A stretch of DNA of 64,000 nt from Telopea speciosissima (lineage: Eukaryota; Streptophyta; Magnoliopsida; Proteales; Proteaceae). Of this stretch, positions 11,271 to 23,800 are shown in pieces. The stretch lies in NCBI RefSeq assembly GCF_018873765.1, contig NC_057923.1, forward strand, positions 60,444,593 to 60,508,592. The letters are read 5' to 3'. Made by a program: the position numbers and the translations under genes. The stretch's first letter is position 1. Every line of letters begins with the position of its first letter. The notes beneath the pieces were generated by a model. The model did not search any database and had not been told where the DNA came from. It saw only the letters and a program-made list of their open reading frames with translations.

Positions 11271-11369
11271 TGTAGTTCTTATGATGCACTTGGAGCTTAT
11301 TGGCATAAACAAATCAATTTAGATAGTCCTTTGTGGCTCCAGTGGTGGCTAGATCAATGCGTGATTGCA
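11271..11369 (+). pseudogene. rpoC1: Plastid rpoC1-like fragment (nuclear plastid DNA)
   Basis: The frame reads [20 protein letters not shown] followed by [13 protein letters not shown] and a stop. This matches, from memory, a conserved stretch near the C-terminus of the plastid RNA polymerase beta' subunit, where the line reads LWLRWxLDQR. The Arg-to-Trp, Arg-to-Gln and Arg-to-Cys changes fit C-to-T decay of CGN codons in nuclear DNA. The upstream sequence from about 11030 may belong to the same insertion but I could not assign it. A BLASTN against plastid genomes would settle the extent. Confidence 0.6.
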
Positions 11370-11372
11370 TAA

Positions 11373-12141
11373 AGAGAAGTTGCCATGGCAAAAGGTTTCA
11401 GATAAGAAAATAAATTTTTTTTTTTGTTCAACAACATGATTGTCAACCATTTATGTGATGTAATATAGTTTATATTATGACTTGTTTCCCACCCCACCAG
11501 CTCATTAAGAAATTCACATTAAGCTCACAAGGAAATTTGTTAGACCAGTTGTGATGCTACTACCAAATAATATAATGCCACAAATCCTGCTTATCTGATG
11601 GATCCTTCAAAAGAATTTGTTGAAAATATAATAGATAATCTTTTGAGTCGCATCTTAAGCTAATGGAATTGGATTTAAAAAATCTCAGGATCTCATATTG
11701 GTTTTAGAGAGGTATCCCTGATGATCTGATCAAGAAAGTTTTCTTGAGGTCTTCTTCAAATACTAAAATGGCAAAAATAGGATTACACTTTTGTGGTTCA
11801 AATAGTGAAGTTTGGATGAATGAGTAAGAATAGACAGTCAAATTGCACATTTAAGAAATAGAAAAACAGGATGATAAACTGGAGTTGTCCCAACTATGAA
11901 TTCTCTCATGAAGACACAAAAGAAGAAACACAAAGTTCAATACAAAGAGAATAGGGAATCTCAAAATACTCTTTGTGTGTTGCTTAAGTTTTAGGGCAAC
12001 AGGGCACCAGTGCAAGAGTTGCTTCTGTGGACTAGCTAAATATACCAGACATATTTCGGGGATTTTCGCTGAAGTTGTATTGACAACTACAGTGATTCCA
12101 ACTGAAATACCCAACTGTTCCAGTTTAGGTGATGATCAAAA
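11373..12141. other. Interval downstream of the RING gene, no confident gene
   Basis: An 87-codon minus-strand frame at 11851-12114 is open but hydrophobic and unlike any family I know. It could hold 3' UTR or a missed last exon of the RING gene. Confidence 0.35.
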
Positions 12142-12788
12142 TTAAAGTAATGCCCTTGGTATCACTAAAAAAACCTTGCAAATAGGACAACTCTCTGAGA
12201 ACTGCGGCTGAGGTATACAATTGTAGCAAAATTTATCTGCAAATTAGAGGACATCAGAAAGGTGAACTAACAAAAATTGAAAAACAAATGTTGCAAAGGG
12301 CAGCTACACAGTGAACAAAGGAACTCGATTCCTATAATTAAGAACAGATATTACAATTTTGTAATTCATAAGAGTTAATTCAGGCCTAGTTTTCCTAGAA
12401 CTAGTCCACTGTTTCAATTCTAATATGTATATAATATAATACAACAAAAGGAACAGCAAGATGAGGAGGAACCTGAATACATGTCGACATGAACTACTTG
12501 TACAGTCACTCAAGTTCATCTGCTCCCAATTTATGTTCAAGGGAACTGATAAAAACATAATATGAAAACGAAATCTCTTTTACAGAAAAGCAATTTCACG
12601 GAAATAGGTCGAATGACAGGTTATCATCAAAAGCATATGAGATATCAATGACAAAAGAGGAAAAACATATAGACAGAGGGAGACATACGGAAACAGCGTT
12701 CAAAGTAAGCTTCTTGCTCGACGGCTCCGAGGCATATGGGGCAATGTTTCGAAATTGAATCATCGCAATAGGAAGACTCACTCTCCAT
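12142..12788 (-). CDS. Small C3HC4 RING-finger protein
   Basis: RING proteins bind E2 enzymes and act as ubiquitin ligases. Exon 1 (12689-12788) encodes MESESSYCDDSISKHCPICL and ends in ERCF; exon 2 begins at 12236 and restores the frame as HKFCYNCI, ending in SESCPICK. Together they give all eight zinc ligands (C16, C19, C32, H34, C37, C40, C50, C53) with normal spacing. If exon 2 is read to the first stop (12142-12144) the product is only 64 residues. The sequence AAG|GTTTTT at 12175 could instead be a donor leading to exons I did not find. The usual Trp after the sixth ligand is missing. The leader is interrupted by transposons at 12809 and 13861. Confidence 0.65.
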
Positions 12789-12808
12789 GTCTCTCTTTCT
12801 CTCTCGTC

Positions 12809-13821
12809 CAAGGTTCTAAAACTCGGGTTTCAACTAGGTTTCGACCAGTCAGAAACCGAATTCATCTCGGTTTCGACCATATCTCAGTCGAAACCTGGAA
12901 CTTTCTCCAAGTTAACTCGAACCTTGGTTTCGAGGTCCAGAAATTATTTTTTTACCTTGATTCTTGTTGTGCTGCATATTTTTTATATTTTAAACCCAAT
13001 CTATGCATTAGTTTCACATAGAGAACACTAAAAATATTACTTGTTGTTTTGATCCAAGTTTGATACTGTATATTGTTCTTGGACATGGTATCGAATAAGG
13101 TTTGAGCAGAACATAACTCATTTAATATAAATCAGATTTAAGCAATCTTGGATTTGTTAGAAAGCTTTCTTTTGATAGTTTCCAACAAGTCCAAGATTGT
13201 TTAAATTTGATTTATATTTATATACCGGTCAAACTTAATTTGGTGTGCGCGAATACTGTCAAAATCGCTCTGAATGAAAATATATTTTTTTTGTACATCA
13301 AAACAAATGAATATTTTACTGCACTTTTGATTTTTAGCAATGTTTTACTATATTAAGATTTATGGAACTTTTAGATTTGAGAAAAACCCCAACATTAGAA
13401 AGTTGAAAATCGCACTTACCGTAAAAAATTCAGTTTTTGTTCTTGAACTGGGGGTTGACTTTTTTTTTTCCTTTTGGAATTTGATTTTTTAACTATTTTT
13501 ATTGGATTCAAATAGGGTGTATTTGCTTATTTATGAATAATATCTTACTTAAATGATATTAAACATAACTAAGTGTCTGTCCTGGTTTCTGGAATAAATA
13601 CCCACATGTCCTAGTTTCGAGCCAAGTTTTCCCAAGTTTCGATGGGCATAAGTGTCAAAACTACCGAAATATAGTCAAAACTAGTCGAAACTGGTCGAAA
13701 TCATCGAAACTCGGTCGAACCCAGGGATTTTATAAAATCCACCTTCAACTTGTCTCAGAAACTTGCGAAAACGAGTTAACTCAGTGGTTTCGATAGGTTT
13801 CGGTCGAGTTTTTCTTCCATG
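12809..13821. mobile_element. Non-autonomous hAT element with CGAAAC motif array
   Basis: Exact 8-bp duplication CTCTCGTC at 12801-12808 and 13822-13829. The ends CAAGGTTCTAAAACTCG and the complement of CGAGTTTTTCTTCCATG form an imperfect terminal repeat. The outer 100-200 bp on each side are packed with degenerate TTTCGA and TCGAAAC units, while the centre is AT-rich and unrelated. No transposase frame. It inserted 20 bp upstream of the RING start codon. Confidence 0.82.
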
Positions 13822-13860
13822 CTCTCGTCTTTATCTTCCCGCTACTCTCTACTTGTCTCT

Positions 13861-16011
13861 TTTTTTTTTTGATAAAAAGAAAAATATATTAAAAAGTAAG
13901 ACAAAGTACAAACTTAAGTGATCCTACCCGAGCATTGTTTGTGGGGTGTTAGAGTTAAATTATATATACTAGTTCAAGAATTGGTCTATTAAGTCACAAT
14001 AAACACTTATTGAAGTCCACGGGATGGGGAGAGAAAAAGGAAAAGTAAGCAGATCATGTAGTCACTTGTTGGTAGTCCATATGCTCCTCAACTGGAGTGA
14101 GTTTTTCCTTGCCGTCTGCCACCCATAGAAGAGTCCAAGGAGATCCGCTTCCATACTATCAGAAGTTCGTAAGCAACCTGCATCTGTTAGCATATGATGT
14201 CCATCTATCAAAAGGTAAAAAGCCCGGTGCGCTAGTTTAAGTGCGGGTAAAAAAATTCCTGCGATCATTAAACCAGGTAAGTGGGAGTTATAGTTAGTAG
14301 ATGACAAATTGTAGATGGGAATGTGTGTGCTCTTAGTGGTATGGTCAGGAGTTGGGTGGCAACTAGGGGGATGAATGTTTAAGTCATTTAGCCATTGATT
14401 AACATTGTTGATGACCGATATGGGATCGGCCTTGGCAGCACAGAGTAGAATCTTGTTTCGTACATCCCAAATAAAATAAACAATGATAATAAAAACTGAA
14501 AAAAGTCAAATGCCAGATTGTTTATCCGAGGCAAAAGTGCCGCGGAAAGAGACACAAAGGTCCAATAAAGAGGGTGCAGAGAGGTGCTCAGTCCTTAATC
14601 CAAGAGGGCCAACAACCCAAATATGCTTAACCAAATCACATGAAAGGAAGAAGTGCCAGATCGATTCATCGTATGAACCATAGAATACACATGTAGGGTC
14701 GACTGAAATCCATTTCAAGAGAAAGGCCCGTGTAGTAATTCTTGCATGTAAAACACGCCAAAAAAAGATTTTAAATCTAGGATGAATAGTAAGCTTCCAA
14801 AAGAATTTCCACCACCGAATTTGCAAAGGCCTAGATGGGCTAGGTGAATTTAGAACATGCTTGGCCACTAGCTATGTGGAGAAGGTCCCTTTTTGTTGAG
14901 GGTACACCTCCACACATCTTCATGGTGAGAAATAGGAATCTGTTCAATGAGTGAGATAGAGTCAATATCAAAGTAAGAAATTAGCTTACTTCTATCCCAA
15001 ATACCATTATTATGCAGATTATGAACCAATTGGAACTCATTAGAGAACATAACATTGGGGGGGGGGTTACAACTTACCATTCGTGGAGGCGATCCACGGA
15101 TCATACCTACAGGAAGTGGTCTTCCCATTTCCAATCTGTCTAGACACCATCCTTTTGAGAATTGGAAGTGTGTTTGCAATGCTGTTCCAGGTCCAGGATC
15201 CCCTTCGGGCCAAAGTTTTTGGACGAAAAGTAGATAATTTTGGAAAGTACTTGGCTCAGAGGATCCTAGACCATGGAGATGATGTCTCATTGATGAGTCT
15301 CCATCCCAGCTTGAGGATGAGGGCCTGATTATGATGTTTAGCTTTGCGTAGCCCAAGACCCCCTTCAATAGTGGGGCGACAGATTCTATCCCAACTGATA
15401 AGATGACAAGCCTTTTTGTTCTGGGTTGAATTAGACCAGAAGTTCAAAAGGATTGAGTCCAAGGATCTACAGGTTTTAATGGGAAAAAGGAAACATGACA
15501 TGAGGTATGATGGTACAGCAGCCAGGACTGATTGAATTAAGATCTTTCTGCCTGCAAAAGACAAGTGGTTGGCATTCCAATGGCTTAACTTAGCTTTAAC
15601 TCTATTGACTACAATACCTAAGTCTTTGGACTTTGCTCTTGAAGGGAAGAGCTTAGATCCCAAGTAGGAAGAGGTTTGGGGCATGATCCTCAAGTTTAAA
15701 AGACTACACAGATTAGTCTTAGTATGTGCATCAATATTTCTGCTAAAATGCACCTCACTTTTTTAGAAATTAATCTCTTGACCAGTAAGGTTAGAGAAGA
15801 GATCCAGGATAGCCTTAATGGTTAAAAAGCCTTGTTTGGTTGCCCTGCAGAAGATTAGTGTATCATCAACAAAGAGAAGGTGGTGAATTTCAGGGGCACT
15901 GCGTGCCACTTTGATTCCATGAAACAGGTTAAGCTCCCGATAAGTAGTGAGGAGACGAGATAGGACTTCCATCTTGAAAAGAAACATGTATGGACTAAGG
16001 GGACAGCCCTG
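13861..16011 (-). mobile_element. 5'-truncated L1-type LINE
   Basis: The element reads on the minus strand. It has a poly(A) end (T-run at 13861) and is flanked by the exact 13-bp duplication TCTACTTGTCTCT (13848-13860 and 16012-16024). It starts abruptly inside the reverse transcriptase at QGCPLSPYMFLFKMEV (16011 downward). After that come the LLFVDDTLIF box, the connection region, and a zinc-finger RVT domain with WRVLHARI. Frameshifts and stops break the frame. This structure is the classic result of target-primed reverse transcription. Confidence 0.9.
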
Positions 16012-16635
16012 TCTACTTGTCTCTCTACTCTAAACGAAACATGGTAATTCTAGTTTAGGCTGCATTTGGTTGCTGTCTCGGAGTAAGGAGAGAAGGGAAT
16101 GGAAACTGAAGACTGAAGGCTGAAGGAATAGGTTTCGGGTGTTTGGTTGCCCTAAAAAAATTTATGGAGAGAAAAATGGAATAGTTTGAAGCAAGTTGTA
16201 GTATGTGACTAATGGGGTTCGATCTAATGTATGGGCGTTACATTGGGCCAACCTTTACCCCCCAAAAAAAAAAAAAAACAAAAAAAAACAAAAGATTGGA
16301 TCAGCCTAATATGGGATATGTTAAAGGTTTAGCTTAACGTGTTATATTAGTATTGGAACTTTTGGTGTATCGATCAAGTACCTAACATTTATTATCAGAG
16401 CTGAACATTACATCACGGGTTCTAATTTAATCTGTAGGCACCAAACTTTGGGGTTTACTTGCCCACAAATTTGGGCCTTTTCATTCAGTCTGCTACATGG
16501 CACTTATTTATGCGTCCTGACAAAGCTTATCAAGATGGACGTCCTAGTTTCCTAGATAATTTTGTCATTGTTCTTAACTTCAGGGATAGAGAACACTACT
16601 TGGTTGTGTGAAATGACCACTGCACCCTATAATAT

Positions 16636-16735
16636 TTCCGATTTTCCTTAAGGGTGCGGCGATCATTTCATGCGGCCCTATGCCTGACCGCATGGGCCGT
16701 GTACTGCACACGATCAGGTAGCACTCTTTCAACCT
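16636..16735. repeat. Short GC-rich hairpin-type repeat
   Basis: The core GGGTGCGGCGATCATTTCAT is followed by partly pairing GCGGCCC and GGGCCGT words. It looks like a diverged member of the hairpin group. Confidence 0.4.
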
Positions 16736-16739
16736 TAAC

Positions 16740-18960
16740 TTTATTACTATTATTTTTTTAGTTGGGTCCAACTGAGCCATTTTTGTCCACTGGTGGCTTT
16801 GTGAAGCAAGATCTTCTCAAGTAGATATAATACATATACCCTATAAGATCTACTTCTCCTTGGAAAATAAATAATTCATTCCCAAGTGGGCAATGTACAA
16901 GATTTCAAAGTTCAAATCCCTGGTTTAGTTAATCATATCATACTTCAAAAATAAATAATGTAAGAAATCAAGCACAGATTCCATATCTTTGCCTTTAGCT
17001 TTTATATTATTCCTTATGGCATTCGTTTCTTTAGTTCTGTTTTGCATAATCTTAAGTGCTGTGGTAGAATCCATTAGTTCCATAGATTTGAATAGGGGGG
17101 AAAAGAAAAGGACTTTGTGTAGGACATCAATAATACATTCTACCTTACTTCTTGAAGGATTGCTTAGGTTTGAGTTATGACCACACCTGGGGAGAACTTA
17201 CAATTAATGGAGATGGCAACAGTTAGACACCCATGAGTAACATTTTACTCTTAATTCTAACTCTTGTACAAATTATTATATGAATTCACACTATAATGAA
17301 GACTAGGGTCTGATTTCATTTTAACCTAGAACAATAGGACCCTGAAACCACCATAAAAATAAAGAGTTGGAAGGGAGGGGTTAATACAGGAAAAGAAAGT
17401 ATTAGAACAATTGAGGACCTTGCCTTGTCCATGATGGATTTTGCTAAATAAAAAGAGTGCTAATATAACAGGGTTTTTCTCCTATCCAAACCCTCAAACC
17501 ACAATCGAATATTCGAATTGGAAAAAGTTCCATACATTTATTCGGATCGAGCTATGGAAGGGAGGAGGGTTCCCACCATGGGAGTGTTTCCATGAGAGAA
17601 TTTCACAACATAACACTATACATTCATAATATGTATGTAGCAAAGCAGTCTGATTTCACTGAATAAGTTATGATTTTATTGAATTTTATAGGTTCACAGT
17701 TTGACAGAAGCTAATTACTCATCCTCCCCCAGGTTTCCTACCAACTAAATTTCTTTGGGGAAAAAAATGATGCTTTATTGGATATCAATTCCAACAAATT
17801 GATTTGGGAATATTTGAAGAGCCAGTGATGCCTTTTCCAACATTAAAGTTTGGACAGGAGTGCAAGATATGATTCAATTATGAATGCTTTCATGACTAAA
17901 GGAGATACTAGAAAACTGAACAAATAAATGAGACGCTTACTAATGGTCTTCAATGATCAAGGACATCTTTTCTTATATTCTTCTTCTGTTTAGTTTCTTT
18001 AGGTTAGTCCATCACCTACCAGTAGCTAAGAATATGCATTTTATTTTTTGCTTATTCCAACTAAAAGGTTAGAAAGAAAAATTGTATCTTCTGATTTCTC
18101 TTCACTGATGGAATTTACAAGCCGTAGTGTTCTTGTAATGTGATGGAACCTTATTCTTCATTATTGAAGGAACTTTTCTTGGTCAAAATACTAAACTATT
18201 CTCAAGGGAAATGGAATGAATCATTTTGCTGTTTGAAAATGAAATGTTATGGCCACATTACTGGTCCCAGTGATGAAAGACCATTGAAGATCTGGCTCAG
18301 CCAACTATGTTCCTGTTCTTTAAAGTCATTAGCCTTGCTGTCCTGTAAATTTACTCCTTTAGGCAGGTCTTGGCCCTAAAACCCATGAGCATTGACCCAA
18401 AAAAATCTTAATTTCTTACTGGTAATCAATTGTTTTATCCCCTCAAAAACTTTTCTCCAAGAATGGTGCCCTACTAAATGATGATGTGCAATCAGAACTA
18501 AAGCTTGGAAGATTTTTTATACAGAAAAAGGAAATTATACTATTAGAACAACCAATGTTACCTAGCTTACTAAAGAGATTCATAATGTCTTCAAAGCAAA
18601 GCAGAGATATTAGGATCCAAAGAATTCCAAATCATTAAGAAACTCATTAAATTTATTAACTGCAACTGGGTTCAGATATGAAGAGAAGCTAATCTCTTAT
18701 CAATCTCAATTACAACCATACATAGTTCATAAGAGAAGAGATGCAAACCTTAGGTGACCTCCTCACCCCCCCCCCCCCCAAAAAAAAAAAAAAGAAAAAA
18801 AAGAAAAGAAAAACCACACTCCCTAAACCCAAATCAATAAAGTAACTAGTAATTTCTAATGTACAGAAAAACAAAGGAGAAGAAGAACTTAGCCTATGAG
18901 AACAAAAACTGTAATTAGTAGGAATTATTTAAGTATACACCTTCTTGGAGTCTCCCCCTA
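16740..18960. other. Gene-free interval
   Basis: AT-rich sequence without a convincing gene. A C-run followed by an A-run stands at 18768-18795. All frames are short and show no family signature. Confidence 0.5.
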
Positions 18961-18964
18961 GTCT

Positions 18965-19504
18965 TCATCTCTGCTTGGAGTTAAAAGAATTACAAGATTT
19001 CTCATTCCTATAGGTTACATGAGAAGCTGCTCTTGATTTATCAGGATGTTTGCAGGATTTGGAGTTGAATGAAGTATTTTTTCCCTTCTTGTTCTTCCTT
19101 CTGAGTAAAGATGACTTGGGAATGAAAACTCCTGTTCCCTTGCTTTCCCTTCCACAAGTTGGTTCGGACAACAAAGGTGAGCATACACTGGGATGGTAGG
19201 CGTGGGAAAATGCCTGAAGACATCAACGTAGTTAGTTTGTCAGATAAACAGATACTTGTGCAATTTGCTTTCTTAAAACTTATAGTGCCATCTCTTATGA
19301 GCCACATTACACATTTAATCGATGGGTTTTACACATTTTGAGTACTTCATAGTGAGGGAAATGGAGTTGAGGGTGAACCTGGAGAGAAACAGAGGGACAA
19401 CGTGTGGTTGGATCCTCTTCATCGTCGTCCATGATAAGGAGTGCTATTTGCTTGCTCAGGTCGGCAAAGAATACATCATCTTCCAATTCCATGGCCTCTT
19501 CCAT
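18965..19504 (-). CDS. Small conserved plant protein of unknown function, 124 aa
   Basis: Two exons: 19379-19504 (MEEAMELEDDVFFADLSKQI to CPSVSLQ) and 18965-19213 (AFSHAYHPSVCSPLLSEPTC to the stop). The junction CAG|GT..AG|GC keeps the frame. An acidic first half with MELEDDVFFADLSKQI and LLIMDDDEE precedes the basic motif CGRESKGTGVFIPKSS and a Lys/Arg/Ser-rich tail. I recall this layout from a small, widespread land-plant family whose members are annotated as uncharacterised. No transmembrane segment or signal peptide is seen. The basic tail could carry a nuclear localisation signal (inference). Function is not known to me. Confidence 0.8.
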
Positions 19505-20894
19505 ATCTCCCTTAGCTTGAGGGGTAGACGATCATACAAAACAAAAGAGAAAAAAGAGAAACTGGGGGAGTGGATTTTGGAGTGGGAGTCACTCTGTTTC
19601 TCTCCCTGCTCTAGCTCATCGTTTTCTTCTTTTTTCTTCAACAGGGATAAATGGGTTTTAATAAGGAAAGCTATACGAAGAGCGATGGGGAGAATAGTAG
19701 AGATAGAGCAAATGGGTTGAGACTTGGGACGTGTGGGTTAGTGGGGACATAGTGGCAGTTGGCCAATCTGTTTTAAAATAACCCCCACAAAGTCATGAAG
19801 TGTATTATGATATTATCCGGTTGGGAAGGGATGAGGGGCTGCCGGCAACACAACAGTCCAGGCCTACATATCTCATCCAAGATAGGCTTCCCTTAAACAC
19901 ATGGCTGTGAATGGGTGAGACCCAACTTCATCTCCTCTCCTCTCCTCTCCTCATTTATTTTTTCTCCCTTCTCTTTCCTTTTTTAATTCTCTATTTATCT
20001 GCAATCTTGAGATACAGAGTGAACATGGTATGTTTCCCTCCACGTCACCTCAAACTTGTTTCTTATGTTTCCTAAGTACTCAATAGTGCACATATATCTG
20101 AAATTTCCAAGGTCTCTATCCCAGTCAAGAGTTGCTGCGTTTGGTCGTGATCGAATATGGATCTAGATTTGATATTTCAACACTTGGACCAGATCAAGAT
20201 CTGATGTGGGTCAGAAACAGTTAGGTTTGTTTGTGGAACAGGGATCGATAAAAGAGGGGAGTAGTACTGAGACATGGTTGGGGATCTACACTGTAACAGC
20301 TTTGGTAATAGTTCTTGCTTTGCTCTTTACACTTTACACTTCACCGGCTTGAACTCGGTCTCCCCTGCTTTTAGTTTCTTTGTAAAGAAACTAAGTAGTG
20401 AATTATGGGTGTCAGGTGGTCCACACGGTTTGCTTACTGGCTGAGGGACCCAAAGGGCCCAAAACCCCATTTGCTTCACGTTATGATGCATGCATTTTAA
20501 TGGCCATTGACTCCTGAAAAGTCTCCTTCTCATTGTTATCATTTTTTTTTTCAAGTCTTGACTTTCACAGTAAATTCTACCCTTTTTTTTTTCTATGTTT
20601 TCCTTACTTCTTGGAGAGGAAAAATAGTAATCACGTGACAGAGATCCACTTAAGTGGGCCTATAAATTCCAACTTTGGATTGATGACCATAGAAACCCAT
20701 GTTAGCATACAGGCGGCAGGTCACCTAACTTTAATTATATAGATGAATTTAACATCACCAGCTCAAAACATAACATGTTTCAAAGGTTACATATGATCTC
20801 TTACCAAAAAAAAAAAAGGTTACATATGATCTTGGTAGAAAGAAATTCTTGTTGATTCCAAACCAAACACTCCCAACTTTTCTGACAACTTCTA
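19505..20894. other. Gene-free interval between two minus-strand genes
   Basis: This holds the upstream region of the 124-aa gene and the downstream region of the NPH3 gene. A TCTCC-type tandem lies at 19932-19953. A duplicated phrase GGTTACATATGATCT lies near 20785 and 20818. Confidence 0.45.
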
Positions 20895-23800
20895 TCAAAA
20901 TACCCTGTTCACCTGTCTTTGGAGCTCTGCTTTACACAAGTGCAGTTCATTGAGTTGCACCTTCAACCTCTCAACCTCTTGCCTAATGATTTGTAGCTCC
21001 GTTTGAGTCTCGAACCCACTCTTACCTAGGCCTTTGGGCAGTCTGATAAATGCCTGAGACTTGGTTCTATGGTAGTCTGACCCATCAGCTATCAACAATC
21101 TTGCTATATTCACCTGTTCTAAAAGGATAAATCTAATAGCGATATTCATGGGCAACCGATCATTCTTCATTGTGTGCTTCCGAGCTTCTAGTGAAAGCTT
21201 ATGGTATTCCATGGCTTTACATACAGTTACTCTTTGCTCTTCTGTCAGCCTAGGATGTGCCTGTAAATTGTGTAGGAATAAACATAACATGAGAACTAGA
21301 AATAGGAAAGTTAAAGAGTGGAAAAAGAATGTAAATTAGCTGAACATTCAAAACAGAAACCCTCTTTTTCGTGTGTGTTGTAAGTTGTAACTGGTCAATA
21401 TATGTTGGACTTCTTTACTTCCAGTAGAGGATCCAATCCAATAACAAGGGCTGATCCAGATCACACATCATCATTTAGCTATGTAATTCTTTTTCTAATG
21501 TCTAGCAACTCATACATTCAGGGCCAACTAGGGCATGACAATGCCCCGAAAGAAATTTTGTGGATGTGCCTTTGATGGAATTCAATGAAGAATGTCAATG
21601 CTGTCCTGAAACTTTTTCCTTCTTTTAAGCACCACCAGGTATTTGGTGTAATGTTGACACTAGGTAAGAATGCACCCCTTCCTCTGTTATCCAGATGAAA
21701 ATTTATTATGCCTGGTGACTCTGCTCATTCATATGCCCTCATAGCAATGTGGTCAAGGCGCTTGATGGTGAAGCTTTACCTGCTTCTCCCTGCAGTAGTT
21801 ATATTAATTGGAACCTAAGTTGTGCCAGAACAAGCATAAGTCAGCCTGTAATAGACTCTACTACACCACAAATCTGGTGTTTGTAACGCTCAAGCATGGA
21901 CCAGCTCAGTGGATCTACCATTATCTTTTGTAAGCATAGAATGCCATATGAGTAAGTTCACAATACAGCAAGTCTTCAACAAACCAGGCTACATCACTTC
22001 CAGCCTTTGGGTAGTTTGGGCTGGTGCCCCTGAAGTTTGGTTTTTGCCTCTCATGGGCCACAACAACTTGTTCCATGACTTCCACTATAACTCAATACAG
22101 TTAATGTCATTCTGTACTTAAGTCCAGCATCATTACTGGTTAAGCCAAGTCTGTCCACAGTCTGAACATAAAATTGGGTCCCTACTCATTAGCTGACAGG
22201 CTAGGTGAGCTCTAGCCAAGTCTGGGCAGCCACGCCTTTTCAATGTGCAGCCTGTTGGGGGTTTGATGTCTTGTATTCCGTCTCTTGCATAAGTGAGCTG
22301 ATTCCAAAGGACCATTAAGAAGCCGTAGGGGCCGAAGGGCTATATGGGTATTTCAGTAAAATTCCTGTAGAGGGTTTTGCTATAAATTTGTAGTGAGGTT
22401 CTTTCTCTGTAATCAATCTGAGAGAGGTGTGAGGATGAGCAGCTGTAACCCTATTCTCCATGGATAGTGAAGCAGATCTCATCTCACCGTGGACGTAGGC
22501 AATGTCGCCGAACCATGTAAATCCTTGTGTTCGACTCTGTGATTGTTTGTTTGCAATTTCCATTCCTTTCTGTATCGTTTTAGGTTTACTTATTTTCTGC
22601 ACAGACCTAGTGGGAACAAGGAATCCAAAGCAAATGAATGGAAAAATGGGAGAGATGATCACCTTAAGGCACAGTATTCTCTAAAACCTCTCCTCCTACG
22701 TTTTTGTTGGTCAAACTTCAAAATATCATGTACTGTTATGTGCTACTTATTCTTTAATTAATACAATGCAAATAAGTCCATACCTTGAGGTATGTATCTA
22801 TAGCCCTGTAGAGCTTGTCGTTGCAGTATCGGGCATCTTCTGGGAATGCTTCTGCAAGTAATTGAAAGTTCTTCACAGAAAGATTGCTGTCCCTTGCAAC
22901 TATTGCTAGGTACTCATCCACTACCCTGGCCACAGCAACTATTCTTGATGTTGTATTACTTGATGCAAAATCAATATAAGCTTCCACCACCCTAGTTACC
23001 AAGTCCACATCATAAACAGTGCTAGCATCTCCATAATTCTTCACCACGAGGTCTACTGCAGAACAACTCTCCAACATTTCAGCTGCTCTTCTTTCTAATT
23101 CTGACAACAATGCGGGATCAATGTTTATCATCAAACTCACCTTGAGAAGGTGGAGTAGAAAATTGCAAGAAACTGAACTTTTCTCTGTAGGAATTAGTCT
23201 AATCAAACTTTCAATTTTAACTCTTTGTCCCACATCCAGATGATCATATACTATAACTCGAGAAATCCATTTTGCTGCCCAATGGCTGATGCAATCTCCA
23301 ACTAAACCTGGTTTCATTCCTTTCCTCTTAATATCTTCAATTACCATAATGAAATGATCAATTATAAGGAGTGAGACATCTTCAATCCACCAACTTTCTG
23401 CTACTGTCTGACCACCATCACCACCAGCACCACCACCCTTGTTATTATCGATCGAGTCCTTCATGTTGTTAGACAGAACATTTAAGCACTGAGCTTCGTC
23501 ATCACCACAACTGAGTGCTTGGGAATCGGTACAGGCCTTCCAAGCAATAGATTCTGCACAGCGTCTCACAATTTGCAACTTGTCAGCCCATGAAGATAGG
23601 GACTCACAGCTATTCAAGATCTGAATTGTATCTTTCCAAGATGCAAATATCACAAAGCTCAAAAAGGTTTCAGTTTTGGAAATGAGATTTCCTTGTTCAA
23701 GTTCTTCATTCATTTCCAGAAAATGTGCAGCACAGTACAGAGGAGCAACATTAGTGGCTGTGAGGTCGACTGCTAACCCATAACAGAATTTGACTACTAG

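Noticed and set aside
11851-12114. 87-codon minus-strand frame
   Set aside because: Hydrophobic, no motif, and not in phase with the RING exons by any clear splice pair.
16060-16160. Second Tourist-like MITE (GCATTTGGTTGCTG)
   Set aside because: The matching words are in direct orientation and no target duplication was found.
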